A stretch of DNA of 64,000 nt from NCBI GenBank assembly GCA_030411725.1, contig MU839836.1:930001-994000 (forward strand), written 5' to 3'. The notes under the pieces are model-generated. The model was not told the origin of the DNA, ran no database searches, and saw only the letters and a program-made list of their open reading frames with translations. The position numbers and the translations under genes are program-made. Positions within the stretch are counted from its first letter, which is position 1. Every line of letters begins with the position of its first letter. Of the stretch, positions 1-10,527 are shown piece by piece. Source of the stretch: Echria macrotheca. Lineage: Eukaryota > Ascomycota > Sordariomycetes > Sordariales > Schizotheciaceae.

Positions 1-3000
1 GCTTTGATCGTGCAGTGGAAAAGAGTATTGCTCTCGGGCTGGTCGTGGCTTTGTCGCGTATTGTATCGTAGGTAGATACGCGATGGAGGCATTCCGTGAG
101 CACGCTGGCCTAGAGAAGCTTTTCTTGACGCGGCACATTGATAAAGGATCGATCGGTGCCAGGTTTTGGACCCCCGGGAGGCAGCGCGGGACAAGGGAGG
201 ACGGCTGCGGCTGGCGCGGAGAGTTCCAACCGACCGTAAGCCGGATACGTGCGCTGTGGTGACTGCCCCTTTGGTATAGTACTCCCCTTTTCCCCTCTTC
301 TCGAGATCAAGGCGCGGCGGGGAGGCTTCTGTGTACGGTAGCATTGGTGGTGGCTATTGATCTGCCATAGGTGGAAAGTGGAGAGTCTATTTCTCTCGAG
401 CATGATGCGTCCCGCGATGTGTCAGTCCGCCCTGGCCGCAAACTGGCCGCACCGTCCAGTTTTAGGCCATTCTCGCCCAATTATCACACCAATTAATGCC
501 CCCTGGTGGCGGCTGTAAACCACCTCATTTCTCACTGAAAATCCCACGGCCTAGGATGTAACGCCCGAAAAGCCCTGCTGGGACGTTAAAATGGGTACAT
601 GGGGAGGTGGTGGATATAGGTCAATCCCCTTAGGCAGCTCTAACGAAAGGAAGTACTAAAGCTCGAGTATTTATAACGAACCAACCCTTTATCTCAACTA
701 CGCCCACCTATAGCATCCAGGTATCTAAAACTCGTATAATGGCTATTTAGCTATTAGACGAGACGTGAAGAAACCTCAAGCCCGGGTAACTCTTTTCTTG
801 TATAAGACGATTTGCATAGGGAGGTTGGCTCCGAGCTAGGTGGGACTATAGGAGGGGTTTTAGGCTATAGGGTAAATAAACGTTGCATTATGTATGGGAA
901 ACCTTGCACTAGTAGATATTCGCGCCTTAGGTCAGGTAGGATTACCTTCTACAGTATACTTAACTAGGGCTTTTAAGGCCTACCCCCTTAGCTAACGACG
1001 ATAGCTATCTTATTTGTTCTCGAGGTTGAGTAGGTAGCAGTTATAAATACTATAGTTTTAATCTTTTCTGCTCTATATATAGTAGTGGTTACTACCTCGT
1101 TTTTTATCAATTTGGTCGTTATTATCTTGCTCCGTAATCTCCTTACTGCGTCTGAGTAAACTGCTCTTATTAAGAATAACTTAGGGTAAGAAGCCCAATA
1201 ATTCGCTCTCCCCTATGTTAGGAGTTACTAATATATAGTATATATTTTATTATGCCTCGAAAATTCCAACGTAAGAGATATTATATTAGTACGGGTAGTA
1301 AGGCCCTACGAGTGTAACGAATACCAGAAGAGCGGGAGAAAATACGTGTTATTGTTGCTGTTGCTGAGTGCGAATGGAAAGAAGCTCACGCCGCGGTAAA
1401 AGCCTCGCAATTAACTTTGGGGGAAAAATCTAGGGGTTAGACTCAAGGAGAGGGTAATATTGGATGGTCTAGGTAAAGTTTCAGGGATCCTAGAGACTGC
1501 TCTTGGTGGCATGTTGGCATTATCGAAACTGGGAACGCGATAAAGATGCTGTATAGAGAAATACTCGCCTTAAGGCCGAGGATGATGAGGGGTATAAGAT
1601 CTCGATTAGGTTTCTGAACGAACTCCGTCATCTAACGGTGGTCTTGCTACCGTAGAACTCGGGACATTTCTCCTTCCACTCTTTTGTTGTTACCGAGAAA
1701 CTTGACGGTATGTCTATGTTCAAGTTGAGAAGGCGTTCGAGTATCTCGATCTCAGTCTTGACAGCAAGGCTAAAGGCGCTCCCTCACCATCAGTTGCTTG
1801 TCCGGGTATGCGTATAACCTTGACCCCCATGTGCTTGCTTGAATCCACATTGATGGCCTTGTACACTCTCCCCGAGTTCCCCTCCCCAAGCGGGACACTA
1901 TCCTTTATAGAACACCGAATGAGTGGAGAGATAAAGGTACGTAAAGGCAGTACGCCGGGGGATGCAGCCAGGGTACAGGAGGCTCAGGAATTCTACCACG
2001 ACTTCAAGGTCAACCGCAAGGTCCCCAAAGTTGGCATGATGCTCATCGGCTGGCGCGACAACAACGGCTCGACTGTGACGGCCGGCATTATTACCAACCG
2101 CCGCCTTGTACAACGTCCTCCCCACAAATAGAAACGCCGTATACCCCAAAGTGAATGGGGTTGAGGAGCCTCACGATGTCGTTTACGCGGTCGGTTAAGG
2201 GCCGGCAGCCGCCACCGCCGCTGCCAGCATCGTCGGACTGCTGCCATTCCGCCTGGTGTTGCAACCTCAGCGGATTATGGTTCCTAGACGTCTAAGCGAG
2301 GGTGAACCCAAAGTCAAGCCAGCAAGCTTCAGATAATGGTCTCCCTCCAAGCTAGGAAGCCGTCCAGGGCTAAACTCATCGCATCTTCTCTCATTAACTT
2401 CCAGCTATTTAACAGGCCCCGGGTCGCATGGAGGCCTCCAGGTTCTTCTACAGCTGACTTTAAAAGAGTTGGCCAGTTCTGCAAAGTAGATGGATACTTT
2501 GCTATCTAATTGCATATCGACTCATGGTATGCCCAGAAAAGGCCTTTCTCCCCGTTTTTAAGACAGACTACGATTAATACTGTCCCGTGTGTGGTCCCGG
2601 CGGCCACCAAACTATTGACTAGGCCTATACCAACGCCGTGACAGACACGACACTACGAAGCCTGTGTTTGAAGACCGAATATAAGCTTATGCGGCTACTA
2701 TACGGTACCTTTTGGGTTGCTTTTACGTCGGTAACTTATGCTAAGCTTATAAGCTAGTTAAGAGCTTACCCTTGTTGTAAAAGAAAGTAGGCTTAACGGG
2801 AGGGATATGTAGAGTTGATGAGTGCTATTCCTGGGTCCTCTTCCCCGATCGAGTAGTTTTTCTCTGAGTTTGACGCTGACTCGAGCTATATCGACGACGA
2901 TGAATATGATGAGCGTCGTAGTAAGCCGGAGGAGGTGACGGTTAACCTTGTATCCTCGTTTCTTTAATAGGCCCTAAGTGTGTGTTTTTTGCAATATTAG

Positions 3001-4458
3001 GATGGGCTGACGGCGTAGGTAGAAGTCCAACCGCGAATTGAACGCCGGATGATAACCGCTGTTGTTACGGGCCATGTGTTAATTACTACGGAGGACGACG
3101 GGGGTATTTGTCTGATACGGCGGATTAACCTTGGCTGGAAGATGAAGCACCTATATTTGGCTCTTCGTTTTCGTCCCCGTCGCCGTACCCGTCCCTCCCC
3201 ACGTCGTCGTCATCGATCTTTGTTTGTTAGGGCTTGTGGTCCCCAGAAGACCTGCTCCCAAGGTCCCCCTCGGATGAGACGACGGTGCTGCCCCTCCGTT
3301 TATTGATGGCCTCCTCCTTGACCTCCTCTGGATTCTTCTCACCGTGCCGGCGTAACCTGTGCGTCGTCCAGCGGTCTTTACGCTAACTGTGTCCCCGGCC
3401 GGATCAGTCACGGACGCTAGACGCATCACACGCATCATCTCGATGGTGGCTACTTATGGTTTCACTTCGAAGCTCACATTGTCAGACCAATTCTGCGAAA
3501 CCGGCATTCGAAGGCAACGCTTGTCATTCACTCCAGGCTAGCTTGGGGCTTCTCCAGAACACGGAACAACTCCCTTCGAAGCGGCCCCGCGATCGCCGGT
3601 CTACTGGCTGTGCCCTTGGACCACGTGGTTGGGTCGGCGCAGTCGATTCCCGGCGGCGAGGAAAGCCCAGGCTAGCGTCCTTTTAGAAGCATAGTGCCCC
3701 AGGCACCTCGTTCCTGGCTAGGTGGGTGCATCATCCGCCAGCCTAACGGCAAACCTCGATACGCATTGCACTTCACTTGGAAGGGGGCATCTTCCCCCAA
3801 GCTTGTCGAACTCACGAGCAAAGGCCAGGGATGTGGTGCCAGGCCCCACGATCGCTGGTCCACTTGGCATGAGTTCGTGCTGTGTCAAGTCGGCCGTCGC
3901 GTCCATGGTGGACAGAGAGTAACTATCCGTCAAACGTAGTGGATTCGTCGAGTCGTAGTACTGGGATAACCTCTCGCCCTCGCTCTCCTCGCGCTCACGC
4001 TCGCGCTGTAAGAGATGGTGTGGTGAGGTGTATTATGTGAAGGAAAGCTGCAACAAGCGCAGCGCAGCTACCAAAGACGAGGCGATGCTTAACGAGATGT
4101 TTGTGATGATAGTTAGAGTACAATTACAACGACCGATCATGCCGATTCAGCAGTTAGTTACTTGATTCGTACGGTATATGGAATTCTACCTCTCCGCGCC
4201 ACTCAAACCTATCTACTGTTCGGACCTATCACCAGCACAATTCCACAGGGGGCAGCAGCAGCCGGGAAATGCAGGATAGCACTAAATCTCGGGGAAGATG
4301 GTCAAGGAATGGAACAGCAAAAGTGCAACTCGCAAATGTTCCACGTACGAATTGATGGTGGTATTCCGACGTGCCTCAGAGACGGCATTGGGCTGATTGC
4401 CATCTTTGAGGCGAAGTCGCCGTGACGACAACGATGTGGAAGTACGGGCCAACAGACT
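1..4458. other. Decayed intergenic DNA, no supported gene
   Basis: All reading frames here are short, overlap on both strands and resemble no family I recognise. From about 590 to 1450 and 2480 to 3000 the sequence is rich in TA steps and low in CA/TG contexts, which looks like old transition decay of a repeat. A short frame near 1252-1440 begins like a small basic protein but is interrupted by a stop; it could be a transposase relic. Frames between 3690 and 3940 overlap on both strands, so none can be preferred. Confidence 0.5.
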
Positions 4459-6678
4459 ATGGCGTTGACCTGGGAGAGACATACTCGTCCTGAGGTAGGT
4501 GCCCCTCAGCTTCCGTACTCCTTTTGCGGACAATATCTTCTAGATGTTGACATGTTGCTCCGAGCAGTCTCAAGTGTCGGCCGGGGCCACCAGCACCAGC
4601 ACCAGCACCAGCACAAACAGCAACGATACCATGGTGGGAACCCAAGCGTTCCCCAATCGAGAGCTTTTACTCCTGTCTCCCTGCCGTCTGCTCCCCAATC
4701 AAATGCTTCACACCTCGAGCCGAGCGGCCATCATCTGAGTAGTTTGACAGATCACTACAATGAGTCTGGCTTCTCAGCTACGCTAAGCGCTCGTTTCACC
4801 CTTGCCTCGGAGCTCGCCGACATGTGCGCGCGCAACTCATTCCCGCCAGCCAGCCAACAAAGCGGCCTTGAGGGTGTTCTATCGCAATTCGAGTCTGGAA
4901 CAATACCTATTCATCATATTGATAATTTATCGGCCAGCAAGGAGATGACGGGAAAGAGACACCGGAATGCGCAGGCGTCGGCGAAGTTTCGGCGGAAAGA
5001 GAAGAAAATAATTGCTGACCTACAGAAGGAATTAGAGGAGAAGGATGAGAAGATTGCCGCTCTACTAAAACGAATACAGCAATTCGAAGAGGAGCCGCAA
5101 ACCCAGGCCTCGTGCAACTACAGCAACCGAGACACCCCGACGCCGGGCACAGCTGGGTTATTTATATCGCGGCTTCTGCCACCACCAATAGCGGAGAGAG
5201 TACAGAGGAATTCTCGACGGCCGTTTGAGAATTGTGAAGGTCTTACAAGCACACATCCTCGCGACCCAGGCCAGACAGACGTCATGAAGCGAGATCGCGC
5301 TACGGCACACTGTGCCACCCAGCGAACGGCAGCCTACCCATTACCCCCCGAGCCGCGCGGCTCGTCTTACAGCAAGTTCGAGTGGCGAGAGAGGCGAGAT
5401 CTCATAGAACGAGATAACCAACGTCCACCAACTCCAGGCCCCTCGTGTGCAGGCTCTTCGATGGATGTTATGACAACAGTTCCGCCATTCCAATCGCCCA
5501 ACGTTTACTCGTCAGACTGGAAGCAGGGGCCCTTTGAGTACATGGAAAGTTGGCATCAGGCGGGCACCACAGGGAGCTCGAACAATCACTCTCCGCGGTT
5601 TCGAGACAACGAGCTAGCCCTCCCGCCATTATTGCTGCCTTCGACTTCGGCGACCGGAATCGAGCCGAACCTCCAGGTCAGAGAGGAAGTTAGAATGAGC
5701 GCTTGTGGCCCCCCGAATGATCAGGGTAGGCAGACTATCTCCGACCAAAGATTCATTCAAGGCTCCCTGTGGGGCATTTCCGCCGCAAATGTCAGCCACA
5801 TGAAACAACGAAAGGTGAGTTATCTGTTAATTATCGATGGGACGGTAACTTAGAATTGGCGGAGCGAGCCAAACCTGGCCGTTGTCACTATTGCAAAAAG
5901 ACCGATAGTCCACGGTGGAGACGCGGTCCAGATGGTCCAGGAACGCTTTGTAATGCTTGTGGACTTGACTGGGTCAAAAGGACGCAGCCTCGCAAAAACT
6001 CGGTCATGGGTAACACCCCCTACTCTCCCCCCCACCTTCCGACAACGGACAGCATGACAACAATCACGGCGACGGCAGTGCACATGCAGTCAATACCACC
6101 AGCTCCGTCGCCTGGCCTGAATAGGACTCCAGTGCTTCCGAATGTGGTGATCTATCAAGGACGCCGAGGGATATTGCAGAGCGCTCCGGGGAGGCCCGCC
6201 GCTCCTGCCGTCGGGACCAGCGACGAGACATATATCCCTCAAAAGGATGCCAACGGGAGATTCCCCTGCCCCTATTGCACTAGAACTTATTCAGGTGCGA
6301 GGCACCTCAATCGTCATTTGCTTGGGCGTAAGTCATCATAGTTTGCCGTGACGGGAGCGCTAACAGTTTTGAATAGACACCAGTAATCAGCGGTATCAGT
6401 GCGCGACGTGTGGAAAAACATTCACGCGTAGCGACGTTTGCAAGATACATCTTTCAAGATGTTCCAGTCACCGAGAAAAGGGGCAGAAGTTGCCGACAGG
6501 TGGCTCAGATGCAATGGGAAGAAGCATGATGGGCTCGGTCATGAGCGCTTCGACGCGCGGCGGAAGCTTCGAACAGGAGTACAATAGCAGCGAAGTTGTC
6601 AACAACAGAGGTACCAGCAATTTTAACCCGATTGACGACTCAGAGTCGGGCATGTTTGACCCGGTCCGGCACTTGTAG
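4459..6678 (+). CDS. bZIP-GATA-C2H2 three-domain transcription factor
   Basis: Model: exons 4459-5814, 5865-6327 and 6377-6678, giving about 706 residues. A bZIP basic region (from about residue 164, pattern NAQASAKFR, MetR/CPC1-like) runs into a short charged zipper. A type IVb GATA finger follows the first intron (C459-x2-C462-x18-C-x2-C), as in the NsdD/SUB-1 family. A C2H2 finger is cut by the second intron: splicing makes the codon for His607, completing C-x2-C-x12-H-x3-H. A second finger (C615, C618, H631) ends in Cys635. All this implies a nuclear DNA-binding regulator. The start is uncertain. The ATG matching the start of the downstream paralogue (near 4631) is out of frame because of a small insertion, so translation would begin at 4459 or 4552. 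A CACCAG repeat codes for a His-Gln run near the N-terminus. Confidence 0.75.
4585..4615 (+). repeat. CACCAG microsatellite in coding sequence
   Basis: About five copies of CACCAG encode a His-Gln repeat just upstream of the region shared with the tandem paralogue. It is absent from that paralogue, so the N-terminal extension is specific to the first copy. Confidence 0.8.
5815..5864 (+). other. Intron before the GATA finger
   Basis: GTGAGT donor and GGAG acceptor, 50 nt, phase 0. An earlier AG at 5853 would put the GATA finger out of frame, so 5864 is chosen. The tandem paralogue has no equivalent intron. Confidence 0.65.
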
Positions 6679-7056
6679 CGGAAGGCGGAAGGCGCTGGCG
6701 TTGAATTGCAGCGAAGTGATCTCTGTCGGGGCGAGGACCAACTCAGCAGGTGCAAGTCTATTACAGACGGGGATCGAGATGCGAGGACAGGGAGCCTGAG
6801 GCAAGGGGTACCCGGCCGGAGATTTCGCAGCTGTCAGTGCATGCATTTGGAGAGAGAGGCTGAGGATGTGGGGGACGGTCCTGGGTCCTGGGTGATGGTG
6901 GCGCCTCCTTGCTTGCGATATTGCGGAACACCACTGCAACCTCACCTTTGAACTCATCTGCCTCCGCATCTCGTTGTCCTCCTATTTTTACATTTTCCTT
7001 TTCTTGCCCCGCCACTCTACGCCGCTCCTTTCGTTCTCGGTCTCAATTTCCCCATC

Positions 7057-8306
7057 ATGGACCCAAATGTTCCCCGTTCGAGAGCTTTCCTCTTGCCGTC
7101 TATTCCCCAATCAACTGCTTCACACCTCGGGCCGAGCGGCCACCATCTGAGTAGCTTCACAGATCGCCACGATGGGTCTGTCTTCTCAACCGCTACGCAA
7201 GGCGCTCGATTCCCTCCTGCCTCGGAGCTCGCCGTCAAGCCAGCCAGGAAGGCGGCTTTGAGGAGTTTCCACCGAAATTCGCGCCTGGCACCGCATCGCT
7301 CGTTGCCACCCTGCAGAAGGAGTTGGAGGAGAAGAATGGGACGATTGCCGCTCTACGGAAGCAAATACAGCAATTGGTTGGGAGGCAGCAAACCCAGGCC
7401 TCGTGCGACTATTGCAGCCGAGAAACTCCGACGCTGGGCACAGCTGGGTCATTTACATCGCGGCCTCTGCCACCACTGTCGCAGACAATGCAGACGAATT
7501 CTCGAGGGCCGGCTGAGGATCCGGAAGTTCTTGCAAGCACGCACCCTCGCGATCCAGGCCGGACCATTGGCTTCCAACCGTTTCGGCCGCGGTGCGCCAA
7601 CGATATTTCTCCAGAAGACATGAAGCGGACGGATGCGGGTACAACACTTCCGTCAGTGCAAAACCTACTCACTGACTTTGGCCCTCTAGCGAACCTATCT
7701 CAGCCGCCCAACAATACTTCCTGGTTAGACCAAAAGCGGGGGCCTCCTGACTCATCCTTTGGTTCCCTTCTAAGTTGGTGTCAGGCGGACAGTGCCACAG
7801 GGAGTTCGAACAATCCCATGTGGCTTCGAGACAACGGCGCGATAGCCGGAGAGGTAACTCTTCGGCCAATAAGCAACTGGAATCGAGCCAGCGCCCCAGG
7901 TCTGGGGGGGAGTCAGAGTGAACGCCTCTTGTGCCTCGAAGTATCAGGGTTGGGGAACCATCTCCTACCAAACATCCACTCAAGGCTCTGGGGGAACTCT
8001 TCCGCTGCAAATACCAGTCATTCCACGGGCGTAGTCCTGGAAGAAGCCCATGACGCAACCGGCGGTGGTGTGACCCGCGGGTTTAAGAAAAGATGTCGGG
8101 TGAAGCGAGAGGGACCTAGCCGGTGTCAACAATGCCAGAGGACCGACACTCCAGAGTGGAGAAGCGGTCCAAATGGTCCAAAAACACTTTGCAATGCTTG
8201 TGGACTTAAATACGCGAAGTTGGAACGCGTGCGACAGGCGGCCAATAGCACGGGGAGTTTCGAGACAGGCGATAGGGTTGCGGGGACAGAGGGTTTCGTC
8301 CGATAG
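7057..8306 (+). pseudogene. Degenerate tandem paralogue: zipper plus GATA factor
   Basis: This is a duplicate of the upstream transcription-factor gene. Its first 60 residues from ATG 7057 align with the neighbour, as do the glutamine-rich linker and the NsdD-type GATA finger (C-x2-C-x18-C-x2-C, about 8128-8205). A deletion near 7235 moves the reading frame from phase 1 to phase 0 of the window, so the N-terminus and the rest of the protein lie in different frames. The bZIP basic region (about 40 residues) is missing while part of the zipper remains, and there are no C-terminal C2H2 fingers. No good splice pair bridges the shift. It may be a pseudogene, or a shorter protein may start inside the second frame; that frame is open from about 7236 to 8306 but its first ATG lies far inside. 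Confidence 0.65.
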
Positions 8307-10347
8307 CTATATTTTGCGGCAGTTGCGATGGTGATCAAGGGCTTGGAAAGGTGAAAGATTCATGGAGGATAGCTTTCCAGTGTCTGTTTCATTGTACTTT
8401 TCGAGTAGAGTGGAAATTGTTTACAGATCGTTCTACATGCCGTACTGGACTCCGTACCCTTTCGCGTTCTGACAGCACGACTATGGAGGGCCATCTCTGC
8501 GGCGCCACAGCCCGACGTCGCCACATGGGGCACAGTCGTGTCTTGTCCGGTCCTGCTCGACGGACGACGAATCCAGCAGGAGAGGGATTCCCGACCTGGC
8601 CTCTTGGACGAGCTCTCACCCCTCCAAGCAGGAAAAGGGTGACACAGCTGAATAGGGGACCACTAGCTTTTTTCGTCTTTGTTTCCTGGTCTCCCGCAGT
8701 GGCATAGGCTGAATACAGGGGACACGAATCACGCTCCCGAATCGGGGGGCGTCCATTTCCGTCTCATCGATCCCTTGCCGATTCCGGTACGCCTGCTCGC
8801 TCCACTCTTTCCTCGGTTTGGCACTTCGCGTCCTTCATGAGGGTGTTTGTTGGTTCGTTCGCGGGTTCTCTGTCACCCTTCACGCGTTCCCGTCTCCCCG
8901 TCTTCCCCATCTTCCCCGTGGCAGGTCCTTCATGCGTCTCTTCTCATCCCATGCACACACCTCCACCTTGATCGCACCTTCCCCTGTCCCTGTCCATGAA
9001 CGGAGCGAAAGGGATAACAACGTCAGCTGCGGTACGCACCCACACGTTGCTCGTGGCAAACGATAGATCATGAGTAATGCAGCACTGTTCAGCTTCGGGT
9101 TGGCGGCCGAACTCAGTGGATATAAAATCAATCTCCCGGGAGTGCACTTTCCCCGGGTCCTCGTCTACCCTGTCTCCACCGCCTTGCTTGTCGAAATGCA
9201 GGACGGCATCAGTGTTGGTCAAATAGCGCAAGTGGTGACGGCATTTGCTACTCTCTCTATTTTCTATATTGCTTCGGTTGTTTTTATTTATATTTGCAGG
9301 AAAAAGGGGCAAGCCTTTGCGTCCCCTATCGCTTTGGGTATCTTTGTGATTTCGGTCCCGCTTGCGATGCCTATTCTGGGAGTTTGGCTACCCGGATTTA
9401 TGTGGGCTGCACCGGCTTTTCTCCACATGCGCTTGCTGACTACGGAGGAGTATTTGACATTTTCCCTTTTCCTCCTTCGCCTCTCTTTTCTTCGTTCACC
9501 CCAGTCATTCTATCTCCTTTCTTTATCCAACACGAGAAGGTCTTTCCAGTCCAGAATTCAGTTTCTCGTTCCTCTTTTGCTCCGGCTTCACCTTCCAGCA
9601 GGCAGACAGCTATTCCGAGGGTGGCACGCCCCAGGCCCTGTATTGGCAGGCAAGTTATTAGCTCACTCCTGCTGACCAGCTCAAGCTTGAGCGAACTGTA
9701 CTAACAATGATCAAACAGCCCTATCAAGCTCCTACCGATACGCATCAGTCTTACGAACCGCCGTCGCACTGCTTGGGATCCGACGCGTTTGTGGAATGGT
9801 GAGTTCGACACGGTGGCGCTGATTTTATGGCCGGCATCAACGCGCCGGTCAACTACGCCGCAGCTCTGAGGAGGTTCTACCCGTTGCTGACTAGAGTCGC
9901 CTTCTAGCTCAGGCCCATCAAGAAGAGCGTGTGTAGGGTCGCATATAACTCCTGCCGCTCGATGTTTGGACACCCAGTCTCTTCCTTCCAACGTCCGACG
10001 GTTCCAGGACCCCGGCGATAGGGTTCATATCCCGAATCGCCTCCGGGCAGGACTCTACGCCAAAATCACCCCCCCGCCCGCGTTCCAGACCGTATTACCG
10101 AGCCCACCTCACGCGCTTCCAGGTTTCCCTGGTATCTTTTGCCATTTACGAGAAATGCCCTACATGCGTAGTGGCACGCCGAAAACACCGGCTGTCGTAT
10201 TTAATTATAGAAACTCGGGCTGTTACCGCTTTTAAACGGAGGAATACTGCGCGGTCCGGTCCGGTCCGCACGTCGTGTCAAGGACCGTGACTGTTGGTGG
10301 GTGACTTCCCGTGGTTGGTTACGGACTGGGCACGTGCTCAAAATGGT
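8307..10347. other. Intergenic stretch, no clear gene
   Basis: Only short, mutually overlapping frames are seen, apart from the weak membrane-protein candidate listed separately. Pyrimidine-rich tracts occur around 8900-9000 and 9470-9600. Confidence 0.5.
9070..9675 (+). CDS. Possible small membrane protein, doubtful
   Basis: An open frame of 201 codons with two strongly hydrophobic stretches around residues 50-75 and 85-120, separated by a short basic loop (CRKKG). The C-terminal third is leucine-rich and basic and looks non-coding, and another frame overlaps it. No family is recognised and no intron pattern supports it. It may be chance hydrophobicity in T-rich DNA. Confidence 0.2.
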   Translation: MSNAALFSFGLAAELSGYKINLPGVHFPRVLVYPVSTALLVEMQDGISVGQIAQVVTAFATLSIFYIASVVFIYICRKKGQAFASPIALGIFVISVPLAMPILGVWLPGFMWAAPAFLHMRLLTTEEYLTFSLFLLRLSFLRSPQSFYLLSLSNTRRSFQSRIQFLVPLLLRLHLPAGRQLFRGWHAPGPVLAGKLLAHSC

Positions 10348-10388
10348 GACCCACATGTGAGGTTGGAATCCAACCTCACATGTGGGTC
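10348..10388. promoter_or_regulatory. 41-nt perfect palindrome upstream of the CENP-C-like gene
   Basis: Two 20-nt arms (10348-10367 and 10369-10388) are exact reverse complements around one central base. The arms contain CCACATGTGAGG. It could be a dimeric transcription-factor site or a cruciform-forming element. It lies 140-180 nt before the preferred start codon of the downstream gene. Confidence 0.75.
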
Positions 10389-10404
10389 CTGGATGGGCGA
10401 TGTT

Positions 10405-10418
10405 ATTGGCTCGCCAAT
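10405..10418. promoter_or_regulatory. Inverted CCAAT boxes
   Basis: ATTGG and CCAAT face each other across four bases (ATTGGCTCGCCAAT), a perfect inverted repeat. CCAAT boxes are bound by the HAP/CBF complex in fungi. The position, about 115 nt before the start codon, is typical of a promoter. Confidence 0.55.
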
Positions 10419-10428
10419 GAAGCGAAAA

Positions 10429-10445
10429 CGCCACGTGACGTGGCG
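10429..10445. promoter_or_regulatory. Palindrome with CACGTG and TGACGTGG
   Basis: Eight-base arms (CGCCACGT and ACGTGGCG) flank one base. It contains a CACGTG E-box overlapping a CRE-like TGACGTGG core. Another CACGTG occurs near 10331. Together with the two palindromes just upstream it suggests a compact promoter. Confidence 0.55.
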
Positions 10446-10527
10446 ACGACGACGTCCCACTCAGGTTGCAAATCACATCAAACTCCAAACTCCAACATCA
10501 GTTTCTATTCGCAAGTCGAACTTTACC

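Noticed and set aside
8351..8707. 118-codon frame downstream of the tandem factors
   Set aside because: Arg/Ser-rich composition, an overlapping frame on the other strand and no family match.
10294..10527. Longer start for the CENP-C-like gene
   Set aside because: The extra 78 codons overlap three palindromes and CCAAT boxes, so this part is better read as promoter and leader.
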